From Pandoraea terrae (lineage in GTDB: Bacteria; Pseudomonadota; Gammaproteobacteria; Burkholderiales; Burkholderiaceae), in the NCBI RefSeq assembly GCF_902459695.1, contig NZ_CABPRZ010000033.1:1-60237 (forward strand): a stretch of DNA of 60,237 nt, read 5' to 3'. Both the position numbers and the translations under genes were made by a program. Under the pieces are notes generated by a model. The model ran no database searches. It was given only the letters and a program-made list of their open reading frames with translations, and was not told where the DNA came from. Shown one piece after another: positions 45,634 through 55,015 of this stretch; the first letter of the stretch is position 1; every line of letters starts with the position of its first letter.

Positions 45634-47139
45634 ATGAACGCCCCCATCTCCGCCCCGAACGTTGTCCTCGATGCCGCGCAGGAGGAGCGCCAGCGCCAAC
45701 TGCTGATGGCGCTCGATCAGGTATTGCCGCCGCATTGCCTGCTGCATCGCCGCGAGGATACGACACCTTATGAATGCGACGGCCTCGCGGCGTATCGCCG
45801 CGTGCCGCTCGCCGTGGCGCTGCCGGAAACCGAATCGCAGGTGCAACGCATTCTGCAGGCCTGCCATCAGCTCGGCGTGCCGATCGTGCCTCGCGGCGCC
45901 GGCACCGGCCTGTCCGGCGGCGCCCTGCCGATCACGGACGGGCTGGTCCTCTCGCTGGCCAAGTTCAAGAAGATCGTCGAGATCGATCCGTATGCGCGCA
46001 CGGCCACCGTGCAGCCCGGTGTGCGCAATCTCGCCATCTCGGAAGCGGCCGCTACCTACGGTCTCTACTACGCGCCGGATCCGTCCTCGCAGATCGCCTG
46101 CACCATCGGCGGCAACGTCGCGGAAAACTCGGGCGGGGTCCATTGCCTCAAGTACGGCCTGACTGTCCATAACGTCCTGCGCGTGCGCGCCATCACGATG
46201 GCCGGCGAAGTCATCGAATTCGGCTCGCTCGCCCCGGACGCGCCCGGCCTCGACCTGCTGTCCGTTTTCATCGGCAGCGAAGGGATGTTTGGCGTGGTGA
46301 CCGAAGTGACGGTCAAGCTGGTGCCGAAGCCCCAATCCGCGCAAGTGGTCATGGCCAGCTTCGACGACGTGGAAACGGGGGGCAACGCGGTCGCCGCGAT
46401 CATCGCGGCCGGGATCATCCCGGCCGGTCTCGAAATGATGGACAAGCCGGCCACGCAAGCGGTCGAAGAGTTCGTGCACGCGGGATACGATCTCGATGCC
46501 GCCGCCATCCTGCTGTGCGAGTCCGACGGCACGCTCGAGGAAGTCGCGGAGGAAATCATGCGCGTCACGCACGTGCTCAAGGCCAGCGGCGCGACGCACA
46601 TTCGCATATCACGCAGCGAGGAAGAACGCTTGCGGTTCTGGTCCGGCCGGAAAAATGCCTTCCCCGCCGCAGGCCGTCTTTCGCCCGATTATTACTGTAT
46701 GGACGGCACCATTCCACGCCGCGCAATTGGGACATTACTCAAACGCATCGAAGGCATGGAACTGCAATACCGCCTGCGCTGTATAAACGTGTTCCACGCG
46801 GGCGACGGCAATATGCATCCGCTGATCCTGTTCAACGGCAACGATCTTGACGAATGGCACCGCGCCGAAGCGTTTGGCGCCGACATTCTCGAAGCGTGCG
46901 TCGAATTGGGCGGCACGATCACGGGCGAACACGGTGTCGGTGTCGAGAAAATCAACTCGATGTGCGTGCAGTTCTCGCCCGAAGAGCGCGACGCGTTCTT
47001 CGCGGTGAAGCGCGCGTTCGACCCCGTGGGATTGCTCAATCCGGACAAGGGCATCCCCACACGCGCGCGCTGCGCCGAATACGGCAAGCTGCACGTGCGG
47101 GGCGGGCTCTTGCCGCACCCTGATCTGCCGAGGTTCTGA
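45634..47139 (+). CDS. glcD: Glycolate oxidase subunit GlcD
   Basis: A 501-residue FAD subunit of glycolate oxidase. PIVPRGAGTGLSGGALP is the FAD-binding loop, QIACTIGGNVAENSGGVHCLKYGLTVHNVL and FIGSEGMFGVVTEVTVKLVP follow, and VFHAGDGNMHPLILF and TGEHGVGVEKIN give the C-terminal motifs. It is the FAD-dependent catalytic subunit that oxidises glycolate to glyoxylate with GlcE and GlcF. The stop is 3 nt before an ion channel gene and GlcE follows that gene. Confidence 0.93.
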   Translation: MNAPISAPNVVLDAAQEERQRQLLMALDQVLPPHCLLHRREDTTPYECDGLAAYRRVPLAVALPETESQVQRILQACHQLGVPIVPRGAGTGLSGGALPITDGLVLSLAKFKKIVEIDPYARTATVQPGVRNLAISEAAATYGLYYAPDPSSQIACTIGGNVAENSGGVHCLKYGLTVHNVLRVRAITMAGEVIEFGSLAPDAPGLDLLSVFIGSEGMFGVVTEVTVKLVPKPQSAQVVMASFDDVETGGNAVAAIIAAGIIPAGLEMMDKPATQAVEEFVHAGYDLDAAAILLCESDGTLEEVAEEIMRVTHVLKASGATHIRISRSEEERLRFWSGRKNAFPAAGRLSPDYYCMDGTIPRRAIGTLLKRIEGMELQYRLRCINVFHAGDGNMHPLILFNGNDLDEWHRAEAFGADILEACVELGGTITGEHGVGVEKINSMCVQFSPEERDAFFAVKRAFDPVGLLNPDKGIPTRARCAEYGKLHVRGGLLPHPDLPRF

Positions 47140-47142
47140 CGC

Positions 47143-48009
47143 ATGAAGTGGCTGGCCGGCAAACTGCCGCACGATTGGCGGCAACGCCTGTATATCATCA
47201 TCTTCGAGGCCGACACGCGCCCGGGCCGCCTGTTCGACCTCGCGCTGCTCATTGCGATCTGCCTGTCGGTACTGACGGTCGTCGTCTCAAGCGTGTCCGC
47301 CGTGCAGGACCGTGCCGGGCGCTTCATGACGATCCTCGAGTGGCTGTTTACGATCGCCTTCACGCTCGAATACATCGCCCGGCTTGTCAGCGCGCACCGC
47401 CCGATGCGCTATGCGCTGTCGTTCTACGGCATCATCGACGTGATCTCGATCCTGCCGACCTATCTCGCGATCCTGGTGCCGGAACTGCACGGCCTCATCG
47501 ATGTGCGCATGCTGCGCCTGATGCGCGCGTTCCGGATCCTCAAGCTGACGGCCTACGTCAATGAAGCCGGCGTGCTGAGCCGGGCGCTCCTCAACGCGCG
47601 CCGCAAGATTTTTGTGTTTCTCGGCTTCATCTCGATCGTCGTCGTGATCTTCGGCACGCTGATGCACGTTATCGAAGGGCCGGAGCACGGATTCACGAGC
47701 ATTCCGATCGGCATCTACTGGGCCATCGTCACGCTGACGACGACCGGTTACGGCGACGTCGTGCCGGTCACCGGCCTGGGCAAGGCCATCACCGGCTTCG
47801 TCATGCTGCTCGGTTATAGTGTCATTGCCATTCCGACCGGCATCATGGGCGCCGAGATTCATTCGGTCATGAAGGAGAAGCCGGTGACGACGCGAACGTG
47901 CGTGCATTGCCTGACCGAAGGGCACGAAACCGACGCGCGTTTTTGCAAGCACTGCGGCGAGCCCCTGCCGCCCCACCAAACCGACACTGCGGCCACGCCC
48001 ATCCGATGA
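47143..48009 (+). CDS. Voltage-gated-like potassium channel (ion transporter)
   Basis: A 288-residue six-segment channel. Membrane segments start near residue 30; the S4-like segment VRMLRLMRAFRILKLTAY carries regularly spaced Arg and Lys; the pore is TLTTTGYGDVVPV, with the TTGYGD selectivity filter of K+ channels. The C-terminus is an unusual cytosolic CxxC...CxxC pair (CVHCLTEGHETDARFCKHC), like a zinc ribbon. It is placed inside the glc operon: 3 nt after glcD, and its stop overlaps the glcE start by ATGA, so all three are probably cotranscribed. Whether it affects glycolate use is unknown. Confidence 0.88.
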   Translation: MKWLAGKLPHDWRQRLYIIIFEADTRPGRLFDLALLIAICLSVLTVVVSSVSAVQDRAGRFMTILEWLFTIAFTLEYIARLVSAHRPMRYALSFYGIIDVISILPTYLAILVPELHGLIDVRMLRLMRAFRILKLTAYVNEAGVLSRALLNARRKIFVFLGFISIVVVIFGTLMHVIEGPEHGFTSIPIGIYWAIVTLTTTGYGDVVPVTGLGKAITGFVMLLGYSVIAIPTGIMGAEIHSVMKEKPVTTRTCVHCLTEGHETDARFCKHCGEPLPPHQTDTAATPIR

Positions 48010-49079
48010 ACGCGACCCTGGACCAATTCCGAGCCGTTGTCGAAAACGCCACTGCGCGCCGCGCGCCCTTGCAACTGCGCGGCGGGGGCACCAAGGCCTG
48101 GTACGGCCAGCAACACGTCGGCGAAGTGCTCGATACCCGGCCCTACCAAGGCATCGTCGCCTACGATCCGGCCGAGCTGGTCATTACCGCGCGCTGCGGC
48201 ACGCCGCTGGCCGACATCGAAGCCGCGCTCGCCGAGAAGAATCAGTTGCTGCCGTTCGAGCCGCCGTACTTCGGCCCGGGCGCCACGCTCGGCGGCTGTG
48301 TCGCGGCCGGACTCTCGGGACCGCGGCGGCATACCGTCGGCGCGGTACGCGACTTCGTCCTCGGTGCACGGCTCATGGACGGGAAGGGCCAGATTCTCAA
48401 TTTCGGCGGCCAGGTCATGAAGAATGTGGCCGGGTATGACGTCGCGCGCGTGCTCGCGGGTTCGCTTGGCACACTGGGATTGATCCTCGAGGTCTCGCTC
48501 AAGGTCCTGCCGCAGCCGTTTGCCGAGCTTACGCTGCAGTTTGAGATGAATGCGATCGACGCGGTGCGCAAGCTCAATGAATGGGGGGGCCAGCCGTTGC
48601 CAATTACCGGGAGCGCGTGGCGCAGCGATTTGCTCGTGATTCGTCTCGCGGGAGCATCGGCCGCGATCAAGGCCGCGCGTGTCAAGATGGGTGGCGAGCT
48701 TGTCGATGCGATCCACGCCGCCAAGTTCTGGCATGCGATCCGCGAACAGACCGACGGCTTCTTTGCCGATGCCGGGCCGGATCAGGCATTGTGGCGCCTC
48801 GCCGTACCGTCGATCACGGAGCCGCATCGCCTGCCAGGCAAACAACTGATCGAATGGGGCGGCGCGCAGCGCTGGTGGATCACCGATGCCGACGCCCAGA
48901 TCGTGCGCAGCGCGGCGCGTCAGGCCGGCGGCCATGCCACGCTGTTCCGCTACGGCGATCCGAGTGTGAGCGTCTTCACGCCGCTGCCGACCCCGCTCAT
49001 GCGCATTCACCGCAATCTCAAGGCGGCGTTCGATCCCGCCGGCATCTTCAATCCGGGCCGCATGTACGCCGAGCTTTAA
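48006..49079 (+). CDS. glcE: Glycolate oxidase subunit GlcE
   Basis: A 357-residue FAD-domain subunit of glycolate oxidase, shorter than GlcD. LQLRGGGTKAWYG is the FAD-binding motif, followed by TLGGCVAAGLSGPRRHTVGAVRDFVLG and GYDVARVLAGSLGTLGLILEVSLKVLP. The end has HRNLKAAFDPAGIFNPGRMYAEL. It starts within the stop of the channel gene (ATGA). GlcF, the iron-sulfur subunit usually encoded next, is not downstream; a glutathione peroxidase gene on the other strand follows. Confidence 0.92.
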   Translation: MNATLDQFRAVVENATARRAPLQLRGGGTKAWYGQQHVGEVLDTRPYQGIVAYDPAELVITARCGTPLADIEAALAEKNQLLPFEPPYFGPGATLGGCVAAGLSGPRRHTVGAVRDFVLGARLMDGKGQILNFGGQVMKNVAGYDVARVLAGSLGTLGLILEVSLKVLPQPFAELTLQFEMNAIDAVRKLNEWGGQPLPITGSAWRSDLLVIRLAGASAAIKAARVKMGGELVDAIHAAKFWHAIREQTDGFFADAGPDQALWRLAVPSITEPHRLPGKQLIEWGGAQRWWITDADAQIVRSAARQAGGHATLFRYGDPSVSVFTPLPTPLMRIHRNLKAAFDPAGIFNPGRMYAEL

Positions 49080-49191
49080 CCGCCGCGCCAATCCAGCAGC
49101 GCGGCGAGCTTGCTGCGGCGCAGCCGGCGTCCGGCGGCGCACGGTTGAGCGCGATCGCCGGCGCCGAGACCTGCGCCCGGAGGGTTGGCCC

Positions 49192-49680
49192 TCAACGCTT
49201 CAGCTGCCGCTCGATATCTGCCCTGACCGCCTCGGGCTTGGTCGTCGGCGAATAGCGCGCGACGACCTTGCCGTCGGCATCCACGAGGAACTTGGTGAAG
49301 TTCCATTTGACGACCTTCGTGCCGAAAAAACCGCGCTTGGCAGACGTCAGGTAGCGATACAGCGGCGCGGCCTTCTCGCCCTTGACGTCGATCTTGGCAA
49401 ACACCGGAAACGACACGTTGTAGCGCGTATCGCAAAACGCGCGAATCTCGTCCGCATTGCCCGGCTCCTGCTGGCCAAATTGATTGCACGGAAACGCCAG
49501 CACTTCAAATCCGCGCGGGCCCAGCGTTTCGTGGAGCGTCTGCAGACCGGCGTACTGCGGTGTGAACCCGCACTGACTTGCTGTATTGACGATCAACAGC
49601 ACTTTGCCACGGTAACGGTCGAGACCGACGGTCTCGCCCCCCGGCGTTTCCACGGAAAAATCGTACACGGTGCTCATCAT
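49192..49680 (-). CDS. Glutathione peroxidase
   Basis: A 162-residue thiol peroxidase. The active-site Cys is in NTASQCGFTPQYAGL; the Gln is in LAFPCNQFGQQEPG, and the Trp in VVKWNFTKFLVD complete the triad. The protein starts MMSTVYDFSVETPGGE, with no signal peptide, so it is cytosolic. This is the bacterial BtuE/Gpx type, usually served by thioredoxin rather than glutathione. Convergent with glcE, with 112 nt between stops. The gene at 53352 (catalase) and oxyR are in the same window. Confidence 0.92.
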   Translation of the reverse strand: MMSTVYDFSVETPGGETVGLDRYRGKVLLIVNTASQCGFTPQYAGLQTLHETLGPRGFEVLAFPCNQFGQQEPGNADEIRAFCDTRYNVSFPVFAKIDVKGEKAAPLYRYLTSAKRGFFGTKVVKWNFTKFLVDADGKVVARYSPTTKPEAVRADIERQLKR

Positions 49681-49865
49681 GACTCCGGCAAATCGGACGA
49701 ATTGAATCCAGCGACAGGGAAGATGCCAGGGCGGACATCCATGCGGATGCCCCGCCGAAATCCAGTGGCGGTCCGGCTGTCGTACCTAGTTGATTAGTCT
49801 GCCACACCCCGGCGCCTTGCGGATGACGCCCATGACGGCGGGTTTGGCCTCTCACTGCAGCGAGC

Positions 49866-49918
49866 GGTAGCACCTCGTTTGCCCGAGGTAGCACCTGCTC
49901 AATCTGAAAGGCTATAAT
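49866..49918 (+). promoter_or_regulatory. Candidate operator and promoter for yggS-proC
   Basis: GGTAGCACCT occurs at 49866-49875 and 49887-49896, exactly 21 bp apart, two helical turns. The second overlaps the expected -35 position of a perfect TATAAT (49913-49918). No good -35 is seen, which fits an activator-dependent or repressed promoter. The region 49681-49865 otherwise holds nothing I recognise. Confidence 0.5.
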
Positions 49919-50027
49919 CGTTGACCGTTCCCCCGGTACGCGTCCTCGCGGCACCGGGCGGGTGGTCGCGCAGCCCGTGGTGGGCTGGCGAATCTTCTTG
50001 CAGCGCCGCCAGGCCCCCGAATCCGTC

Positions 50028-50750
50028 ATGCCGTCCATTGCCGCGCATCTCGACACCGTCCTCACCCGCATTGCGGCTGCCGTTGCGGCGGCTGGACGCC
50101 CCGAGGGGGATGTCCGTCTGCTTGCCGTGTCCAAGACCTTCGGCGCCGATGCGGTGCGCGAGGCCATTGCGGCCGGCCAGCGGGCGTTTGGCGAGAACTA
50201 CGTCCAGGAAGCCGTCGACAAGATCACGGCACTCGCGGCCGAGAACGCCCAGCGCAGCGCCGGCGACCGGCTCGAATGGCACTTCATCGGGCCGCTGCAG
50301 AGCAACAAGACACGGCAGGTGGCCGAGCATTTCGACTGGGTGCATTCCGTCGATCGGCTCAAGATTGCCGAACGCCTGTCGGCGCAGCGCCCGGCCCATC
50401 TCGCGCCGTTGCAGGTGTGCCTGCAAGTGAACATCAGCGGCGAGTCCAGCAAGAGCGGCGCCACGCCGGGCGAGGCGCCGGCGCTGGCACGCGCCATCGC
50501 TGCGTTGCCAAATGTCCGTTTGCGCGGGCTGATGGCGATTCCCGAGCCCGAAGACGATCCCGCGGCCCAGCGGCGTCCGTTTGCGGCGGTGCGAGCCCTC
50601 TTCGACCAATTGCGCGCCGACGGGCTTGCGCTGGACACCCTCTCCATGGGCATGTCGGGCGATCTCGAGGCCGCCATTGCCGAAGGTGCCACAATGGTGC
50701 GTGTGGGCACCGCGATTTTCGGCGCGCGCCACTACGCGCGCCCTGCGTAG
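50028..50750 (+). CDS. PLP-binding protein YggS/PLPBP family
   Basis: A 240-residue single-domain TIM-barrel PLP protein. LLAVSKTFGADAVREAI contains the PLP-binding Lys, and GENYVQEA, WHFIGPLQSNKTR and LSMGMSGDLEAAIAEGATMVRVG (phosphate-binding end) are family signatures. It keeps PLP and amino/keto acid balance in the cell (family knowledge). I choose the ATG at 50028, since upstream in-frame sequence is unlike the family. It is 34 nt before proC, a common pairing in proteobacteria. Confidence 0.93.
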   Translation: MPSIAAHLDTVLTRIAAAVAAAGRPEGDVRLLAVSKTFGADAVREAIAAGQRAFGENYVQEAVDKITALAAENAQRSAGDRLEWHFIGPLQSNKTRQVAEHFDWVHSVDRLKIAERLSAQRPAHLAPLQVCLQVNISGESSKSGATPGEAPALARAIAALPNVRLRGLMAIPEPEDDPAAQRRPFAAVRALFDQLRADGLALDTLSMGMSGDLEAAIAEGATMVRVGTAIFGARHYARPA

Positions 50751-50784
50751 ACTTTACGAATTCAACGGAAGCAAAAGGATTGTT

Positions 50785-51597
50785 ATGAAAATTGCATTCA
50801 TCGGCGGCGGCAACATGGCCAGTGCCCTGATCGGCGGTTTGATCAAGCGCGGCGCCGCCGCACGCGACATCCTCGCCATCGACGTCAACGAAACCGCCCG
50901 CAGCGCGCTGGCCCAACAATACGGCGTGGACACGGCCGCCGCCCCCAGCGACCGCCTGCGGGACTTCGACGCCCTCGTCCTGGCGGTGAAACCGCAGGTC
51001 CTGAAAGAAGTCGCGCAGTCCCTGACCCCGCATCTGAGCGGGCAGCTTGTGATCAGCATTGCGGCGGGCATTCGCGCGTCGGACCTGGCCGGCTGGCTCG
51101 GCGGTCACCACAAAATCGTGCGCTGCATGCCCAACACACCGGCGCTGATCGGCATGGGCATCACCGGTCTCGCGGCCCTGTCGGGCGTCGACTCCGACCA
51201 GCGCAAGCTCGCGGAGAACGTCCTGTCGGCGGCCGGGCAGATCGTCTGGGTCGAAAAGGAAACCCAGCTCGACGGCGTGACGGCGATTTCGGGCAGCGGC
51301 CCCGCATACGTCTTCTACTTCATCGAAGCGTTGCAGCAAGCCGCGCAGGAACTTGGCTTCACCGACGAACAGAGCCGCCAACTGGCGATCGCCACCTTCA
51401 CCGGCGCCGCACAATTGGCGGCCCAGTCGAGCGACCCGGCCAGCGTATTGCGCGAGCGCGTCACGTCGAAGGGCGGCACCACCGCAGCGGCCCTCGCGTC
51501 GTTCGAACGCGATGCGATCAAGGCTGCGATCGTGCGCGGCGTGCACGCGGCCAACACCCGCGCGAAGGAACTGGGCGACGAACTCGGCGGCGCGTAA
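50785..51597 (+). CDS. proC: Pyrroline-5-carboxylate reductase
   Basis: A 270-residue enzyme that makes proline from pyrroline-5-carboxylate with NAD(P)H. KIAFIGGGNMASALIGGL is the Rossmann dinucleotide loop at the very start, and VRCMPNTPALIGMGITGL, LDGVTAISGSGPAYVFYFIEAL and RERVTSKGGTTAAAL are conserved ProC segments. AAAAGGATTGTT precedes the ATG. Cotranscribed with yggS. A terminator follows. Confidence 0.95.
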   Translation: MKIAFIGGGNMASALIGGLIKRGAAARDILAIDVNETARSALAQQYGVDTAAAPSDRLRDFDALVLAVKPQVLKEVAQSLTPHLSGQLVISIAAGIRASDLAGWLGGHHKIVRCMPNTPALIGMGITGLAALSGVDSDQRKLAENVLSAAGQIVWVEKETQLDGVTAISGSGPAYVFYFIEALQQAAQELGFTDEQSRQLAIATFTGAAQLAAQSSDPASVLRERVTSKGGTTAAALASFERDAIKAAIVRGVHAANTRAKELGDELGGA

Positions 51598-51618
51598 GCC
51601 GTTGTCCGCAGCAAAGCA

Positions 51619-51655
51619 AAAGCGCCAGCCGGGGCAACCCGCTGGCGCTTTCTTG
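51619..51655. terminator. Bidirectional terminator between proC and ubiA
   Basis: AAAGCGCCAGC pairs with GCTGGCGCTTT, with a GC-rich loop, followed by CTTG. A on one side and T on the other make it usable by both converging genes. Confidence 0.8.
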
Positions 51656-51675
51656 TTGGCCCTGATGCGCGTAGC

Positions 51676-52548
51676 TCAATTCCCCGCCGTGAGCCAGTAG
51701 TGACCGGCGATGCCGAGGAAAACCGCCGCGCCAAGCCAGTTGTTGTGACGGAACGCCGCGAAGCACGGCATGCGCTCGCGGCCGCGAATCAGGAAATAGT
51801 GATAGATCGCGAAGCCTGCCGCGACCGCCATGCCGACCCAGAAAGGCCAGCCGAAGCCGAGCGACGCCCCGACGGCCGCCTGGATGCCTAAGGCTGCGGC
51901 GTAGCAGAGCATGATGGCGAGCACATCGTACCGGCCAAAGGTAATGGCGGACGTCTTGATACCGATCTTGAGATCGTCGTCGCGATCGACCATCGCATAC
52001 TCCGTGTCGTAGGCGACCGACCAGAACACGTTCGAGATAAGCAGCAGCCATGCAAGCGGCGGCACTTGATCCTGCACGGCGGCAAACGCCATGGGGATAC
52101 CGAAACCGAACGCGACACCGAGATACGCCTGCGGAATTGACAGGAAGCGCTTGGTGTACGGATATGTCCCAGCCACAAACAGCGCCGGGATCGACAGCCA
52201 CTTCGTCAGCGCGTTGAGCGGCAGGATCAGCAGGAACGCGATGATTGACAGCGTTGCCGCCACGGCCAGCGCTTCCCACGCCTGAATGCGCCCCGACGTA
52301 ATGGGCCGCTCCTTCGTTCGCTTCACATACCGGTCGAAGTCCCGGTCGGCATAATCGTTGATTGCGCAGCCGGCCGAACGCATGAGGAAAGTGCCGATCG
52401 TGAAGATCAGCAGAACGGCGGGAGCTGGATGACCGTCCGACGCGATCCAGAGCGCCGCGAGCGTTGGCCACAGCAACAGCACCGTGCCGATGGGCTTGTC
52501 GAGACGAACCAGCCGGAAATACAGGGGGAGACGATCGGTGAGGAACAT
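51676..52548 (-). CDS. ubiA: 4-hydroxybenzoate octaprenyltransferase
   Basis: A 290-residue integral membrane prenyltransferase of ubiquinone synthesis. [18 protein letters not shown] begins the first region; the first Asp-rich motif is [19 protein letters not shown] and the second is [23 protein letters not shown], both needed for Mg2+-diphosphate binding. Eight or nine hydrophobic segments follow. The start is uncertain: I take the ATG at 52548, giving the family length, though an in-frame ATG at 52578 has a closer GGAAG. Confidence 0.92.
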   Translation of the reverse strand: MFLTDRLPLYFRLVRLDKPIGTVLLLWPTLAALWIASDGHPAPAVLLIFTIGTFLMRSAGCAINDYADRDFDRYVKRTKERPITSGRIQAWEALAVAATLSIIAFLLILPLNALTKWLSIPALFVAGTYPYTKRFLSIPQAYLGVAFGFGIPMAFAAVQDQVPPLAWLLLISNVFWSVAYDTEYAMVDRDDDLKIGIKTSAITFGRYDVLAIMLCYAAALGIQAAVGASLGFGWPFWVGMAVAAGFAIYHYFLIRGRERMPCFAAFRHNNWLGAAVFLGIAGHYWLTAGN

Positions 52549-52738
52549 GACGTGCGGCGCTCGCGCGCGAAAAAACATACTTCCGCATTGTATTGCACCG
52601 GAGCCCCCGGGACCAAACCAGCAGAAGCGCGCCGCCAGCCCGACACTGGCACAATGGACACCGCGCCCTACTCCTGAAACATCGCTGTGCGCACGGGTGC
52701 GGCACACGCGAGCCCCCACAGCGCTCACTTCTCACGCC

Positions 52739-53311
52739 ATGTCTGCCCTTGAACTACCCGACCGACTGCTGATCACGCCGGAGCCTGCCACTTTCGCTAG
52801 CGCCGACGCCTTCCTGATACGGCTTGCGCAGGCGCTCGACGGCGGCGTTCGGCTGGTGCAATTGCGCAGCCGGGGCCTGGACGGCGCGCAATACGCTTTG
52901 CTGGCGGAGCGTGCAAGGGCGTTGTGCCACAACCACGACGCCCGCTTGCTACTCAATCCGCCGCCGCAAGCGCCTTGGCCCATGGCAGCGGATGGCATCC
53001 ATCTCACGAGCCCGCGGTTGATGGACGCAGACATGCGTCCGTCCGGATATGGCATGGTGAGTGCCGCGTGTCACGATGCGGCACAACTTGCGCAAGCGCA
53101 GCGATTGGGCGTCGATTTCGTCACCTTGTCGCCGGTCCTGGCGACGGCGACCCATCCCGAGGCGGCGCCGATCGGTTGGGAAAAATTCGAGGTATTGGCG
53201 AAAACGGTGACCCTCCCGGTCTACGCACTGGGCGGCATGACACTGTCCCAATTGGCGCAAGCGAGGGAAAAGGGTGCCCAAGGCATCGCAGCGATCCGAG
53301 GCCTTTGGTAG
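52739..53311 (+). CDS. Thiamine phosphate synthase-like protein (ThiE/TenI fold)
   Basis: A 190-residue TIM-barrel protein. VRLVQLRSRGLDGAQYALLA holds the substrate-binding strand, GIHLTSPRL and LSPVLATATHPEAAPIGWEKF the middle part, and VYALGGMTLSQLAQAREKGAQGIAAIRGLW the phosphate-binding end, as in ThiE. It is short for a full ThiE and resembles the C-terminal domain of Nudix-ThiE fusion proteins (a betaproteobacterial type) without the Nudix half. Thus the activity in thiamine synthesis is uncertain. Divergent from ubiA; no THI riboswitch seen. Confidence 0.7.
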   Translation: MSALELPDRLLITPEPATFASADAFLIRLAQALDGGVRLVQLRSRGLDGAQYALLAERARALCHNHDARLLLNPPPQAPWPMAADGIHLTSPRLMDADMRPSGYGMVSAACHDAAQLAQAQRLGVDFVTLSPVLATATHPEAAPIGWEKFEVLAKTVTLPVYALGGMTLSQLAQAREKGAQGIAAIRGLW

Positions 53312-53351
53312 GAAAAAATGCCCCGCCGCCGGCCATCAGAAAAAACGCCGA

Positions 53352-54800
53352 TTACGCCAGCTGTTTGCGCGCCGCCTCAACCCCGGCGCCGTACGCCGGA
53401 TCGACCTTGCGGAAGTGTTCGAGCTGCACTGCGACGATTTCCTCCGGCACCCCGCGCATTGCCCGTGCGAGATTGCCGAACAGGCGCTCGCGCTGCCCCG
53501 CGTCGAACAGATTGAACAGCGCCCGCGGCTGCGAATAGTCATCGTCGTCATCGCGATGATTGAAGCGATCGGCTACCGCGCCCACCGCTTGCGGCGGCGC
53601 CTTCGTTTCCGCTTGCTCTGCGAATGCACCGAAGCGGTTCGGCTCATAGTTCACCGTGCCGCCAAGATTCCCGTCCACGCGCATTGCACCGTCGCGATGG
53701 AAACTATTGTGGAATGGGCATTTCGGCGCGTTGACCGGAATCGAATTGTGATTCACTCCGAGACGGTAACGCTGCGTATCGCCGTACGAGAACAGGCGTC
53801 CCTGCAACATCTTGTCCGGCGAGAAACCGATGCCTGGCACCACATTGGCCGGATTGAACGCTGCCTGTTCCACTTCCGCGAAATAATTTTCCGGATTGCG
53901 GTTGAGCTCCAGCACTCCGACATCGATCAGCGGGTAGTCGTCGTGCGGCCACACCTTCGTCAGATCGAACGGATTGATGCGATACGTATCCGCGTCCTTC
54001 TCCGGCATCACCTGCACCCGCAGATGCCAGCGCGGGAAGTCACCCTTCTCGATCGATTCGAACAGATCGCGCTGCGCGCTTTCGCGATCACCCGCCACCA
54101 CGGCCGCCGCCTCCGCATCCGTGAAATTTTCCACACCTTGCATCGACTTGAAGTGGAACTTCACCCAAAACCGCTCGTTCGCCGCATTGATGAAACTGAA
54201 CGTGTGCGAACCGAACCCATGCTGCTGACGGTAATTACGCGGCAAACCGCGATCGCTCATCAGGATCGTCACCTGATGCAATGACTCCGGATGACGCGAC
54301 CAGAAATCCCATACCGCCGTCGGATTGCGCAGATTCGTTTTCGGATCACGCTTTTGCGTGTGAATGAAATCCGGGAATTTCAACGGATCGCGCACGAAGA
54401 ACACTGGCGTATTGTTGCCGACCAGGTCCCAGTTGCCCTCGTCGGTATAGCACTTCAACGCGAAGCCGCGCACATCGCGCTCCGCGTCGGCTGCCCCGCG
54501 TTCACCGGCGACCGTCGAAAAGCGCAGGAACACAGGCGTTTCCTTGCCGACTTCCGCGAATACCGAGGCCTTGCTGTATCGAGTGATGTCGTGTGTGATC
54601 TTCAGCGTGCCGTAGGCGCCTGAGCCCTTCGCATGCACGCGGCGCTCGGGAATCACCTCCCGATCGAAATGCGCCAGTTTTTCCAGGAACCAGACATCCT
54701 GCAACAACGCCGGACCACGCGGCCCTGCCGTCATCGTGTTCTGGTTGTCGGCAACCGGTGCGCCTGCGGCAGTGGTCAATTTCTTTTGGGGGTCGGACAT
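53352..54800 (-). CDS. Monofunctional heme catalase (KatA type)
   Basis: A 482-residue small-subunit catalase that disproportionates hydrogen peroxide. The distal-side motif [20 protein letters not shown] contains the catalytic His and the Asn lies in [12 protein letters not shown], while the heme-ligand Tyr sits in [18 protein letters not shown] (RLFSYGDTQ). The length and lack of a C-terminal flavodoxin-like domain put it in the small-subunit group (clade 3-like). CAAGGAGAAGCCGC precedes the ATG. No signal peptide, so it is cytosolic. oxyR lies 2.2 kb downstream of the region and may control it. Confidence 0.94.
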   Translation of the reverse strand: MSDPQKKLTTAAGAPVADNQNTMTAGPRGPALLQDVWFLEKLAHFDREVIPERRVHAKGSGAYGTLKITHDITRYSKASVFAEVGKETPVFLRFSTVAGERGAADAERDVRGFALKCYTDEGNWDLVGNNTPVFFVRDPLKFPDFIHTQKRDPKTNLRNPTAVWDFWSRHPESLHQVTILMSDRGLPRNYRQQHGFGSHTFSFINAANERFWVKFHFKSMQGVENFTDAEAAAVVAGDRESAQRDLFESIEKGDFPRWHLRVQVMPEKDADTYRINPFDLTKVWPHDDYPLIDVGVLELNRNPENYFAEVEQAAFNPANVVPGIGFSPDKMLQGRLFSYGDTQRYRLGVNHNSIPVNAPKCPFHNSFHRDGAMRVDGNLGGTVNYEPNRFGAFAEQAETKAPPQAVGAVADRFNHRDDDDDYSQPRALFNLFDAGQRERLFGNLARAMRGVPEEIVAVQLEHFRKVDPAYGAGVEAARKQLA

Positions 54801-55015
54801 GCGGCTTCTCCTTGTGGGGGGCGTTCGGCAATTTTATTTTTGCCTATGCGATTAACGAAATTGATTATTCGAATCGACGTGATAGTGACAAGCAACGCAC
54901 CGTCAAAGTTCCGGCTTCCTCAGTGTCAGCTAAGTCTGCTCGCGTAGGCTCTGCCGTACACGTATGACGGTGTTTCTTCTGAAGAAGCGCCGCACATCGC
55001 CGCCACGGAGAACCT

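Noticed and set aside
54801-55015. OxyR binding site upstream of catalase
   Set aside because: Single CTAT and ATAG motifs occur, but not in the 4-part 10-bp phase of an OxyR site; evidence too weak to list.
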